Source of the DNA: Flavobacterium lacus
GTDB lineage: Bacteria > Bacteroidota > Bacteroidia > Flavobacteriales > Flavobacteriaceae
Direction of reading: 5' to 3'
Length of the DNA stretch: 64,000 nt
Assembly (NCBI RefSeq): GCF_003268815.1
Contig: NZ_QLSV01000005.1
Span: forward strand, 62,001-126,000
A program made the position numbers and the translations under genes. Every line of letters starts with the position of its first letter. Position 1 is the stretch's first letter. The notes under the pieces are model-generated. The model did no database searches. It saw only the letters and a program-made list of their open reading frames with translations, and had not been told where the DNA came from. Below are positions 17,529 to 25,797 of the stretch, piece after piece.

Positions 17529-19128
17529 AATAATGATAATCTAATTTTTTAAAAAAACGAAAAATGTGTTTTAATGTGTAGAACATAAAAAATAGTGCTC
17601 CCGCCAACATGCCCACTACGCTGTATTCAAAACTCACAAACCGACTGAGAATAAAACCAATGGTAAGGTTAATAACCATTGCATAAATAATACCTTTAAG
17701 TGGTTGTTCTGTTTGACCTAAAGTAAACAAATATAATGTATTGAGCATTCCCCAAGCTAAAAAGAAGTAACCTATACCTCCAAAAATAGTGACTTTTACA
17801 CTTAAATCTTCTAGTTCCTCATGAAACTGTCCTTTGTATCCCCAAGAAGCGAACATCAATTGGTAGATAATTACAAAAATAACCGCTGCTGTTATGAGTA
17901 GAATAAGTATATTTTGCCAATATATTTTATGTAATTCTTTATTAAAAAGTTTAGAATTTTCAAATTGAACTAACTTTTGGGTGATATCTAAAAAGCGAGT
18001 GAATGAAGCAATACTAAATTCTAACACACCGGAAAGCAATAAAAAAACCAAAATTGCCATATCCATGCCAAGTTCATAATCTTTTTCAAAATATACCATA
18101 AATGGAAGTTGACCTTCTGCCGTAGTGGACCATGCCAAGATTCTATCGATAAATATAAAAAGGTAAATGCAAATTCCGTATAAAAAATACCGGTGATTTT
18201 GATAAATAAACACGGATGTTTTGATATTTAATTCAGCTTTTGGCGGATGTTTTTTTAATAAATTTCTAAAGAAAAAATACAAATACGTTTTGGCAGAAAT
18301 GATAGCAACACTAATTCCAAACCAATGCGTGTAATAAATCGAAAGCGACGAATATTTGTTTAACAGCACGGTTACCATTGTCCCTAAAATAACAGCAATA
18401 GTTATCATCCATCGTTGTCTGATTGTGTGTAATGGTGCTAAAACTAAAAGCAAAAGACCAATTAAAAAAGCATAAGCAAATATGATAAAAAATACTTTGT
18501 AGGGGTAAATATGAATGAAGGAATTAACAAAAAGTATTACTGCAAAAACTATAAACAGTGTTTTGATTCCTAATTTTAAGAGGTAATCAATTGTTTTTTT
18601 AGTCATCGAATAGTCAAGGTAGTTCCAATAAAATGACGCTTGTCTACCAATAACTTGAACAAAACCGCCAGTGGAAACAATCCCAATAATTACACCCAAT
18701 ACAACTGCTGTGGATTGCAAGTGATTAAAATTTACATGTGTCCACAACGAATAACCAAAAACAACGATAGCTGCAATTTGAAGGAAAACCGGAAGAAGAT
18801 GAAAAATACCCAAAGGATAATACTGTGCAAAGATTTTTGCTTTTACGACCATGTAGTCAGAAAGCTGAATTGTCTCAGGATTAGTCTCCAAGTATTCGCG
18901 TTGTTTGACATTCAAACTTTCTTTATGTTCCAAAGACGTTGTTAGTTGTCTGTAAACATAATTTGCTAAATCTTGAATGTCTGAAACACCATAATCAGTT
19001 TCTGTATCAATATCTCTAATACCAAAAGATTCTATAGTAGCGGCTACAACTCTGCTGCTAACCGGTTTGCCTATTTTATCTTTTACATTATTGATTAATA
19101 CTTTTATATTTTCACTATGCTTTTCCAT
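17515..19128 (-). CDS. pelG: PelG-like exopolysaccharide transporter
   Basis: A 537-residue integral membrane protein with about 12 hydrophobic helices, of the MATE/MOP-flippase-like PelG family. The C-terminus ends LDYHYYASF, a tyrosine-rich tail as in PelG. GGFVQVIGRQ in the early helices and ILVFLLLSGVLEF in the second half also fit. It is longer than Pseudomonas PelG (about 456 residues) because of about 95 soluble residues before the first helix. PelG forms the inner-membrane synthase-transporter with PelF, PelD and PelE in Pseudomonas. The pelF gene lies 72 bases upstream in the same operon. Confidence 0.82.
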   Translation of the reverse strand: MEKHSENIKVLINNVKDKIGKPVSSRVVAATIESFGIRDIDTETDYGVSDIQDLANYVYRQLTTSLEHKESLNVKQREYLETNPETIQLSDYMVVKAKIFAQYYPLGIFHLLPVFLQIAAIVVFGYSLWTHVNFNHLQSTAVVLGVIIGIVSTGGFVQVIGRQASFYWNYLDYSMTKKTIDYLLKLGIKTLFIVFAVILFVNSFIHIYPYKVFFIIFAYAFLIGLLLLVLAPLHTIRQRWMITIAVILGTMVTVLLNKYSSLSIYYTHWFGISVAIISAKTYLYFFFRNLLKKHPPKAELNIKTSVFIYQNHRYFLYGICIYLFIFIDRILAWSTTAEGQLPFMVYFEKDYELGMDMAILVFLLLSGVLEFSIASFTRFLDITQKLVQFENSKLFNKELHKIYWQNILILLITAAVIFVIIYQLMFASWGYKGQFHEELEDLSVKVTIFGGIGYFFLAWGMLNTLYLFTLGQTEQPLKGIIYAMVINLTIGFILSRFVSFEYSVVGMLAGALFFMFYTLKHIFRFFKKLDYHYYASF

Positions 19129-19200
19129 TTTGCATTAGTAGAACACATACATTCTATTTTTTGGTTAGGTTTGGGTTTTGGCGTAAATTTGGGTGGGTTT

Positions 19201-20751
19201 TTAGGAGGCTTTTACTGTTTCTATTTCATTGAAAGATTCAATTAGTATTGGCATTTGTACTTCTTTAACTTCACGAGTAATGACTCTTTCATAGACTTCT
19301 TCATACGCGTTGATAAATTTTCCAATGGTAAAATTGTCTATTACTTTTTTTCTGGCATTAATGCCCATTTGCTCTCTTAATGCTTGGTTTTTAAGAAGCT
19401 CCACTACCCTATTTCCGATATCTTCGGCATCTTTTGGTTTACAAATGTAACCGCAAGAGTTATCTAAAGCTTCTGTCACTCCTCCAACATCCGTTGCAAT
19501 AACAGGAATTCCACAACTCATTGATTCTAATACTGTATAAGGAAAACCTTCAGATATAGAGGTTAGTATTGATATATCTCCTTCACAAAACAATTCACTT
19601 GGATTTTCATGATAACCAGCTAATTTGAAGTTATCTCTCAAATCTAATTCTTCGATCAAACGTTCACATTCTGCAGTATATTCAGGAACAGCATTGTTGT
19701 CTCCATAAACCAGATATTGAATATTCGGAATTTGGCGTTTGGCTACTTCGCACGATTTTATCATCGTAACTATATCTTTCAAATCAAAAATACGAGCAGC
19801 AGCCACCACTGTTGGAATATCTTTTAAATGTTCCGGTTTTGGTGCTGGTTTAAATAGGTTGTGATCTATTCCGTTATATATAATTTCAATTTTTTCAGGG
19901 TCGGCTCCATATAATTTTTCCCACTTAATATTGAATTTATTAACAGACAAGATTCTGTCCGCTTTGTAATAAACCAATTCAGTAACACATTCAGAAAATT
20001 TAATTAACATCTTTTTGAGGAAAAACGAATATTCTGATGAATTGATTGCCAACAAACGCTCACGAATAAAAACACCATGCTCGGTTACAATCATTGGCGT
20101 TCCATATTTATATTTTAAAACCAAAGCAGGAATGACTGGGAAACCTGACAATGTTAGATGAGAAACGTCAACTCTTGGCACATCAACAGATAATGGAATC
20201 AGAAAACGGTAAATCCATCGCATACCTGAAGTTAAATCATACAAAAATACTTTTTCATTTTCTTGCTCTGAATTCAAATCAGAAACCATGTAACAAAATG
20301 TCCGCCAAACAGGCTCGCTTTTCATCGTTTTTTTGTAATCGTGCTTTTGAAAATAACGCCACATTTTTTGGATGGTTCCGTCAAAAGCCCGAACATCTCT
20401 ATTATCGGAGAAAATATGTCTGAGTAAATCTTGAAAAATAGGAATAAAAACCTGATTGATTTTATCTATATCGTTTTTCTCTTTTTGAGAAATAATTTTA
20501 TAGTATTTTTTGCCATAATCAATCATCTCTTGTGGTTCCATTGGTGACCATAATGGAACTTGAATAAGGCTTTTAACGTTTTCGCTTAATTTGTATTTAG
20601 ATTTGGACTCAAATTCAGCGTTAATAGAATAAAGCGTAAAATTTGAATTTTTCACTTCATTACAAAGCATGTGTGCCCAAGTAGAAACGCCACCGCCGTT
20701 GAAAGGATAAGTCCCTTCTAAAATCAACATTACATCGTGCTTTTTGTTCAT
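19201..20751 (-). CDS. pelF: PelF-like GT4 family glycosyltransferase
   Basis: A 516-residue cytoplasmic GT-B glycosyltransferase, close in size to Pseudomonas PelF (507). The N-terminal acceptor domain opens with EGTYPFNGGGVSTWAHML, a PelF hallmark. The donor site has YNGIDHNLFKP (292-302) and the E-x7-E pair Glu401 and Glu409 in SEGFPYTVLES. PelF polymerises UDP-linked GalNAc/GlcNAc into Pel. It is the first gene of the operon and follows a long leader with a near-ideal promoter. Family assignment is strong; the sugar used here is inferred. Confidence 0.88.
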   Translation of the reverse strand: MNKKHDVMLILEGTYPFNGGGVSTWAHMLCNEVKNSNFTLYSINAEFESKSKYKLSENVKSLIQVPLWSPMEPQEMIDYGKKYYKIISQKEKNDIDKINQVFIPIFQDLLRHIFSDNRDVRAFDGTIQKMWRYFQKHDYKKTMKSEPVWRTFCYMVSDLNSEQENEKVFLYDLTSGMRWIYRFLIPLSVDVPRVDVSHLTLSGFPVIPALVLKYKYGTPMIVTEHGVFIRERLLAINSSEYSFFLKKMLIKFSECVTELVYYKADRILSVNKFNIKWEKLYGADPEKIEIIYNGIDHNLFKPAPKPEHLKDIPTVVAAARIFDLKDIVTMIKSCEVAKRQIPNIQYLVYGDNNAVPEYTAECERLIEELDLRDNFKLAGYHENPSELFCEGDISILTSISEGFPYTVLESMSCGIPVIATDVGGVTEALDNSCGYICKPKDAEDIGNRVVELLKNQALREQMGINARKKVIDNFTIGKFINAYEEVYERVITREVKEVQMPILIESFNEIETVKAS

Positions 20752-21134
20752 AACATTTAGATAATAAGATTCCTCTCGTCAATGAATCTGCCTTTGCAGA
20801 ACCAGACAATTTGGTGCACTTTAACAATCTTAGGGTGGTTCTGTGGTATTTTTTGGAATGCCGGCTTTTGGAGACGACTTCAAAAAAGTTTTTTAACTTT
20901 TTGTAAAGTATATTAACAAATAATTAATAGACTTTACGTGGTTAAAATACTATTCAAAGGTAGAATTAAATCTAAATAGCACAAAATAAATACGTTGAAA
21001 TCTGTTGAAAACACTGATTTTGTCGACGAAATGCATAGTGCTCTAGATGAGTAACTTATATTGCCGATTAACGGCAAAATAAATTTACTTCTAAATAAAA
21101 TTAAGAAAGAATTTAACAAGTAAAAAAGTAAGAA
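20752..21134. other. 383-bp spacer: leader of the Pel-like operon and 3' flank of the helicase
   Basis: No gene is seen. The minus strand from about 20948 down to 20752 forms a leader of about 197 nt for pelF. It contains three inverted repeats: AAAAAGTT/AACTTTTT with a 4-base loop (20883-20902), CAGAACCA/TGGTTCTG (20797-20804 and 20836-20843), and AGATTC/GAATCT (20767-20772 and 20784-20789). No known riboswitch class was recognised. The part right of 20990 is featureless. Confidence 0.55.
20955..20985 (-). promoter_or_regulatory. promoter of the Pel-like operon
   Basis: Read on the minus strand, TTTG (20982-20985), a 19-base spacer and TACCTTTG (20955-20962) match the Bacteroidetes sigma-A consensus TTTG-N19-TAnnTTTG at every fixed position. 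Transcription should start near 20948, about 200 bases before the pelF ATG. Confidence 0.75.
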
Positions 21135-22673
21135 TTATTCTTCAGAAAAGAGTTTTTCTCTAAATTTTCGACCAATTGCAACTGAAAGTCGTGTTTTGTA
21201 ATCTTCAATTAACCATTCTTTATAGTTTTTTGTAGAGTGGCTCAAACAATTGGCAAAATGTCTTACTCTACTTTCAATATCATCGGCTAATTCTTTGGCT
21301 AAAAGCTTAGCTTCAACCAACGTTTCTGTATTATCAACACACATGGAAGCATGGTGGTTAATTGATTTTTCAACCACTACTTTTGGACGTAAATTATTAG
21401 CCAAAGCAATTCGATATTCTGACTCTACATCAAAGTCAATATCCGCCGTTTTGCTAAATTTAGCTCTGAGCTCAGCCGGCATATTATAAAAGAAATTTAA
21501 TTCAATTTCTGCATCACCTTTTAGATTGTGAATGTATTGTTCCGGGTATTTAAAAATATGCTGCCAATCCAGTTTATCAGTCCATAGTCCAAATCGGGCA
21601 GCATTGTTTCCCAAATCGATGATTGTAAAATCATCTTTATTGGGCAGTTTTCGCGAACCTCGACCGATCATCTGAAAATACAATGTGAGCGATTTTGTAG
21701 CACGATTAAGAATAATTGATTCAACGGTAGGTTCATCAAAACCTGTCGTTAGAATTCCAACGGAGGTTAAAATTGCATTGGGTGTTTCTTTAAACCATTT
21801 TAAAATATCTTTTCGTTCCTCGTTTGAATTCGTATTATCCAAATGTTTGATGTTCTTGAATCCTGCTTCTTTAAAAACATCTAAAACACCCAATGAAGTG
21901 ATAATTCCATTATTAAAAATTAGCGTTTTTTTACCAAGACAATGAGCGGTGTAGGCATGAATCAATTTCTCCTGCATCGCCATATTGGTATAGAGTTCGT
22001 CTGATGATTTTACCGTATAATCACCATTTATACCGATCTTTAGTGAAGTTAAACCAACGTCATAACTATAGGTTGTTGCTTTGGCTAGGTAACCCTTGTC
22101 AATTAATGAACCAATACTATTTCCAACAATAAGTTCCTGATAATTTTCATTCATCGGAAGCTTAATATTTGAACTTAAGGGCGTGGCCGTCACACCAAGA
22201 AAAAACGTATTTTTAAATGCGTGAAATAGTTTTCGAAAGGAATTAAAATGAGCTTCATCGATAATTAATAACCCAACATTATCAATAAGTAATTTTTCAT
22301 CATTCAAACGATTCTTGAGTGTTTCAACCATCGCTACAAAACACGAGTATTCACTTTGATCGGGTAATTCTTTAACAATACTGTTGATGATTTTATTTTT
22401 GACATCAAAGCCTTTCAGCATTTTAGAGGTTTGTTTGCACAATTCAATTCGATGCGTTAAAACCACAACTTTTTTATCATATTTTTCAAGATAGCGTCTG
22501 GTTATTTCAGAAAATATAACGGTTTTTCCTCCTCCTGTGGGCAATTGATAAAGCAAATGATAGTTGTGAGGAGCAGTTTCAATTTTATCAAAAATCAAAT
22601 CTATATCACCTAATTGATAGCTATAAAGCTTTTTTTTCTCCTCAATTTCAAGTAGTATATCTTTTTTTGACAT
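21135..22673 (-). CDS. DEAD/DEAH-box helicase (superfamily 2)
   Basis: A 512-residue helicase with the SF2 motifs in order: Q-like segment YSYQLGDID near residue 20, Walker A LPTGGGKT with Lys50, the DEAH box LLIIDEAH, GVTATPL (motif III), and QMIGRGSR (motif VI), followed by a helical tail of about 130 residues. It resembles the RAD25/SSL2-like and type III restriction Res-subunit helicases. No methylase or endonuclease partner adjoins it, so a role in repair or general nucleic-acid handling is more likely than restriction. Confidence 0.85.
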   Translation of the reverse strand: MSKKDILLEIEEKKKLYSYQLGDIDLIFDKIETAPHNYHLLYQLPTGGGKTVIFSEITRRYLEKYDKKVVVLTHRIELCKQTSKMLKGFDVKNKIINSIVKELPDQSEYSCFVAMVETLKNRLNDEKLLIDNVGLLIIDEAHFNSFRKLFHAFKNTFFLGVTATPLSSNIKLPMNENYQELIVGNSIGSLIDKGYLAKATTYSYDVGLTSLKIGINGDYTVKSSDELYTNMAMQEKLIHAYTAHCLGKKTLIFNNGIITSLGVLDVFKEAGFKNIKHLDNTNSNEERKDILKWFKETPNAILTSVGILTTGFDEPTVESIILNRATKSLTLYFQMIGRGSRKLPNKDDFTIIDLGNNAARFGLWTDKLDWQHIFKYPEQYIHNLKGDAEIELNFFYNMPAELRAKFSKTADIDFDVESEYRIALANNLRPKVVVEKSINHHASMCVDNTETLVEAKLLAKELADDIESRVRHFANCLSHSTKNYKEWLIEDYKTRLSVAIGRKFREKLFSEE

Positions 22674-22700
22674 TTCTAAAATTTAAATAATCAATTTTTG

Positions 22701-22708
22701 CAAAAATA
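22701..22708 (-). promoter_or_regulatory. possible -7 element for the helicase gene
   Basis: TATTTTTG on the minus strand fits TAnnTTTG and lies 28 bases upstream of the start codon, but no TTTG is found at the correct upstream distance. Confidence 0.3.
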
Positions 22709-22882
22709 AGCAGATAAAGTCCCACTATTCCATTTAAGGCAGATTAATTTTAAAAAACTTAATAAATTAAAGTCTAAAGGTTAAATTTTACACAAAATTA
22801 AGTAATAATAATTGTCAGGAGATTCCAATTCAATGAATATTCTTAATTTTACACTCCTTTTCAGAAAGCCTTTAGAAAGAAT

Positions 22883-24244
22883 ATGAAGTATAAAATAAAA
22901 ATCACTCCTATTGATAGATGGGTTATTGATCCGGTAAATCGTTTTATTGGAAAATCAACTACAGGAGGAATAGTTTTATTTCTGTCCGCCGTTATTGCTT
23001 TAATATTAGCAAATTCTCCATGGAAAGATGCTTATCACAACATTTGGGAACATAAAATAAGTTTTGGTATTGATAGTAATTTTATGTTAGACAAAACACT
23101 ACACCATTGGATAAATGACGGATTGATGGCTGTTTTTTTCTTTGTAGTGGGTTTGGAATTGAAACGTGAAATTATTGGTGGTGAATTATCTAATCCCAGG
23201 AAAGCTATATTACCAATAGTCGCTGGCTTTGGTGGTATGTTTTTTCCTGCCGTCATTTACCTATTATTTAATCCAACCGGTGAAGCTCACAGTGGCTGGG
23301 GAATTCCCATGGCAACTGATATTGCTTTTGCTTTGGGTGTTTTATTTTTATTAGGCAAAAGAGTTCCGGTCTCGTTGAAAGTCTTTTTAACGGTGTTAGC
23401 CATAGCTGATGATTTAGGAGCAGTTCTTGTAATTGCGTTTTTTTACACATCTGACATTTCATTCTCAAGTTTGATCGTAGGTTCAGTTTTTATGCTTTTG
23501 CTTATCGCCTCAAATTTATTAGGAGTTCGAAATACATTTTACTATGGTATCTTGGGTGTTGCTGGAGTTTGGCTGGCGTTTTTGATGTCTGGAGTACATG
23601 CTACAATTGCGGGAGTTCTCGCTGCATTTACTATACCGGCAAACGTTAAAGTAGATGAAATTGGATTTATAGCAAAAATGAAAGATTATTTAAATAAGTT
23701 CAAGCATGCGGATCCAAATGGAGTTCCAACTGTTACACCGGAACAACTGCATATTTTAGAAGACATGCGAACATTATCTAAACAAGCAATGACTCCGCTA
23801 CAACGTTTAGAACACGGAATGCACCCTTTTGTTACCTACGTAGTTATGCCTATTTTTGCCTTAGCAAATGCTGGAGTCACGATTACCTCCGATTCTACAA
23901 GTTCAGGAATGAGTTTTGTAGCATTAGGTGTGATTTTTGGTTTATTAGTTGGTAAATTTATTGGTATTGTAGGGGTTTCATCTCTATTAATTAAGTTAAA
24001 CATCGCTCCACTTCCTGAAGGAATGACTATCAAACATTTAATTGGTGTTGGTTTTTTAGCCTCCATTGGATTTACTATGTCATTGTTTATAGCCAATTTG
24101 GCATTTAAAAACCAAATGTTAATTCAACAAGCAAAAATGGGAATTTTAATAGCGTCATTAATTGGCGGTTTATTAGGATTTTTCTTTTTGTATTTCAGCA
24201 CAAAAAAATCTGCAGTAAAAATCACAGAAGCAAATATACATTAA
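22883..24244 (+). CDS. nhaA: Na+/H+ antiporter NhaA
   Basis: A 453-residue inner-membrane sodium/proton antiporter. The sodium-binding aspartates are visible: Asp176 and Asp177 in AIADDLGAV, corresponding to the Asp pair of E. coli NhaA, plus Asp146 in ATDIAFALG. It is about 65 residues longer than the E. coli protein (388), mainly because of a soluble insert of about 45 residues (around 250-300) with HADPNGVPTVTPEQL and a helix. It starts an operon with two small membrane-protein genes spaced by 2 and 1 bases. Role: sodium extrusion and pH control. Confidence 0.95.
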   Translation: MKYKIKITPIDRWVIDPVNRFIGKSTTGGIVLFLSAVIALILANSPWKDAYHNIWEHKISFGIDSNFMLDKTLHHWINDGLMAVFFFVVGLELKREIIGGELSNPRKAILPIVAGFGGMFFPAVIYLLFNPTGEAHSGWGIPMATDIAFALGVLFLLGKRVPVSLKVFLTVLAIADDLGAVLVIAFFYTSDISFSSLIVGSVFMLLLIASNLLGVRNTFYYGILGVAGVWLAFLMSGVHATIAGVLAAFTIPANVKVDEIGFIAKMKDYLNKFKHADPNGVPTVTPEQLHILEDMRTLSKQAMTPLQRLEHGMHPFVTYVVMPIFALANAGVTITSDSTSSGMSFVALGVIFGLLVGKFIGIVGVSSLLIKLNIAPLPEGMTIKHLIGVGFLASIGFTMSLFIANLAFKNQMLIQQAKMGILIASLIGGLLGFFFLYFSTKKSAVKITEANIH

Positions 24245-24246
24245 CC

Positions 24247-24858
24247 ATGCAACGCGAGAAAATTAAAAAAAACAGATGGAAGCAACTTCACATGTATTAT
24301 ACCTATACCGGTTTTTACAAATTTATTCGTGATGGATTAAAAAGTGCTTTTCTGCCTACTGCTCTAATTGTTGGGGCATTATTCTATGTGCATTATTATG
24401 TAATAAATATCAACGATGCTCTAACATTGTTGACACAACGCTATAGTGATTTAACAATCTTCTCTGTATTTTTTGCTTCAGAATCAATTCTGGGTTTACT
24501 TCCACCGGACATTTGGATTGCTTGGACAAAAAATACCGACTACCCTATTCTTTACCTAGCTCTTTTAGCAATTTTGTCCTATTTAGGTGGTGTTGTATCC
24601 TATTTATTGGGTAAAGCAATGTTAATAATTCCTGCAGTTAATAATTTTATGTTTAATAAAATGAGTAAACACATTGCCAACATGCGAAAATGGGGAGGTT
24701 TGTTAATTGCCGTTGGTGCTCTTTTGCCACTTCCTTTTGCAATGGCTGCCATGGCGGCAGGGATGATAAAATTTAATTTTAAGAATTTCTTGTTGTTTGC
24801 ACTTTTAAGATTGATGCGTTTTGTTGTTTATGGATTTGCAATTTATCAAATGTTATAA
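24247..24858 (+). CDS. VTT/DedA-like small membrane protein
   Basis: A 203-residue protein with about five hydrophobic helices. The core resembles the VTT (SNARE-associated, DedA/YqaA) domain: FASESILGLLPPD resembles the re-entrant F-x3-E motif and GALLPLPFAMAAMAAGM resembles the G-x5-P-x3-A segment. It starts 2 bases after nhaA. Such proteins move phospholipids or support ion homeostasis, and co-transcription with an antiporter fits a stress role. The exact function is not known. Confidence 0.65.
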   Translation: MQREKIKKNRWKQLHMYYTYTGFYKFIRDGLKSAFLPTALIVGALFYVHYYVININDALTLLTQRYSDLTIFSVFFASESILGLLPPDIWIAWTKNTDYPILYLALLAILSYLGGVVSYLLGKAMLIIPAVNNFMFNKMSKHIANMRKWGGLLIAVGALLPLPFAMAAMAAGMIKFNFKNFLLFALLRLMRFVVYGFAIYQML

Positions 24859-24859
24859 T

Positions 24860-25135
24860 ATGCTAGAATTCTTTAAAAAAATAGCCCTTTTAGAAGGTAT
24901 CTCGCTTTTGGCACTTTTGTTTTTTGCTATGCCAATGAAGTACATTTTTGACCAAGAAATTTATGTAAAAACCATCGGAATGGCACATGGCATATTATTT
25001 ATAGCATACATAGTGCTGGCCATATTACTAAAATTTTCTTTAAATTGGAGTTACAAATTATTTACAATAATTAGTATTGCTTCCATTATTCCATTTGGTA
25101 CATTTTATGTAGAACGAAAATACTTGGTCAGATAA
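24860..25135 (+). CDS. DUF3817-like membrane protein
   Basis: A 91-residue protein with three hydrophobic helices. The segment ALLEGISLLALLFFAMPMKY and the central GMAHGILFIAY are typical of the DUF3817 family. I chose the ATG at 24860, one base after the upstream stop, because the longer frame from 24821 overlaps the previous gene and adds non-homologous residues. It is the third gene of the nhaA operon. The family has no known function. Confidence 0.75.
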   Translation: MLEFFKKIALLEGISLLALLFFAMPMKYIFDQEIYVKTIGMAHGILFIAYIVLAILLKFSLNWSYKLFTIISIASIIPFGTFYVERKYLVR

Positions 25136-25139
25136 TTCA

Positions 25140-25529
25140 CTATCTTTCAAGTCGATCTTTAATATATTCAATTTGTGTTTTGCCATGTGCTAGTGGTTTT
25201 CCGTCTTCACTCAGGTTGACCATCGTTATCGTGTCAACAGAAATAATAGTCTCTCGTGTCATTATATTTCGCACTTCACACGACAGTGTTATTGATGTAT
25301 TTCCAAATTTTACTACATCGATACCGATTTCTACAATATCACCAGGCTTTGCTGAACTTTTAAAGTTTATTTCAGACATGTGTTTAGTAACAACTTTAGC
25401 GTTTTCCAGCTGAATGATTGAATATAAAGCTACTTCTTCATCAATCCAAGCTAATAGCCTACCGCCAAATAAGGTTCCATTTGGATTCAAATCTTCGGGT
25501 TTTACCCATTTTCTAGTGTGAAATCTCAT
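25140..25529 (-). CDS. acyl-CoA thioesterase, hotdog fold
   Basis: A 129-residue single-hotdog protein of the YciA/acyl-CoA hydrolase type. Visible features are LNPNGTLFGGRLLAWIDE, with Asn16 and the acidic Asp30-Glu31 of the thioesterase motif, and a central EINFKSSAKPGDIVEIG strand pair. It hydrolyses acyl-CoA to free acid and CoA; chain-length preference cannot be read. It is a single gene convergent with the nhaA operon, 4 bases away. Confidence 0.85.
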   Translation of the reverse strand: MRFHTRKWVKPEDLNPNGTLFGGRLLAWIDEEVALYSIIQLENAKVVTKHMSEINFKSSAKPGDIVEIGIDVVKFGNTSITLSCEVRNIMTRETIISVDTITMVNLSEDGKPLAHGKTQIEYIKDRLER

Positions 25530-25552
25530 AAAATATGAACAATAATTAATTA

Positions 25553-25560
25553 CAAATTTA
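25553..25560 (-). promoter_or_regulatory. possible -7 element for the thioesterase gene
   Basis: TAAATTTG on the minus strand fits TAnnTTTG 24 bases upstream of the ATG. The -33 region is poor. Confidence 0.35.
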
Positions 25561-25719
25561 AGATTAATTGAAACATCAATCTCAATTTTAATTTACATTT
25601 AGCGAAAAGGTTTTCGTAATTTAATTATTTCATTTAGACCTTGCTACACCTTAAAATAGAATAGCTTTTATAGCTAACTTCTTTGATATTAAGATATTAT
25701 TTTTTACATTTTTTAACAA

Positions 25720-25754
25720 AAAAGTTGACTTTATCAACTTTTAGTCTATCTTTG
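25720..25754 (+). promoter_or_regulatory. promoter of the OmpA-like gene with overlapping inverted repeat
   Basis: GTTG (25724-25727), a 19-base spacer and TATCTTTG (25747-25754) match the Bacteroidetes promoter, with one change in the -33 box. A perfect 9-bp inverted repeat (AAAAGTTGA at 25720-25728, TCAACTTTT at 25734-25742) covers the -33 box and most of the spacer and could be an operator. Confidence 0.7.
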
Positions 25755-25797
25755 CAACCGATGAAAAAATTGAATTTTCAATAAAATTAAAACCAAA

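Noticed and set aside
20752-20948. A c-di-GMP riboswitch in the pelF leader
   Set aside because: The leader has stems but I see none of the conserved core sequences of the c-di-GMP-I or -II classes.
21135-22673. Restriction-modification locus
   Set aside because: Only the helicase is present; no methyltransferase, specificity or nuclease gene adjoins it.
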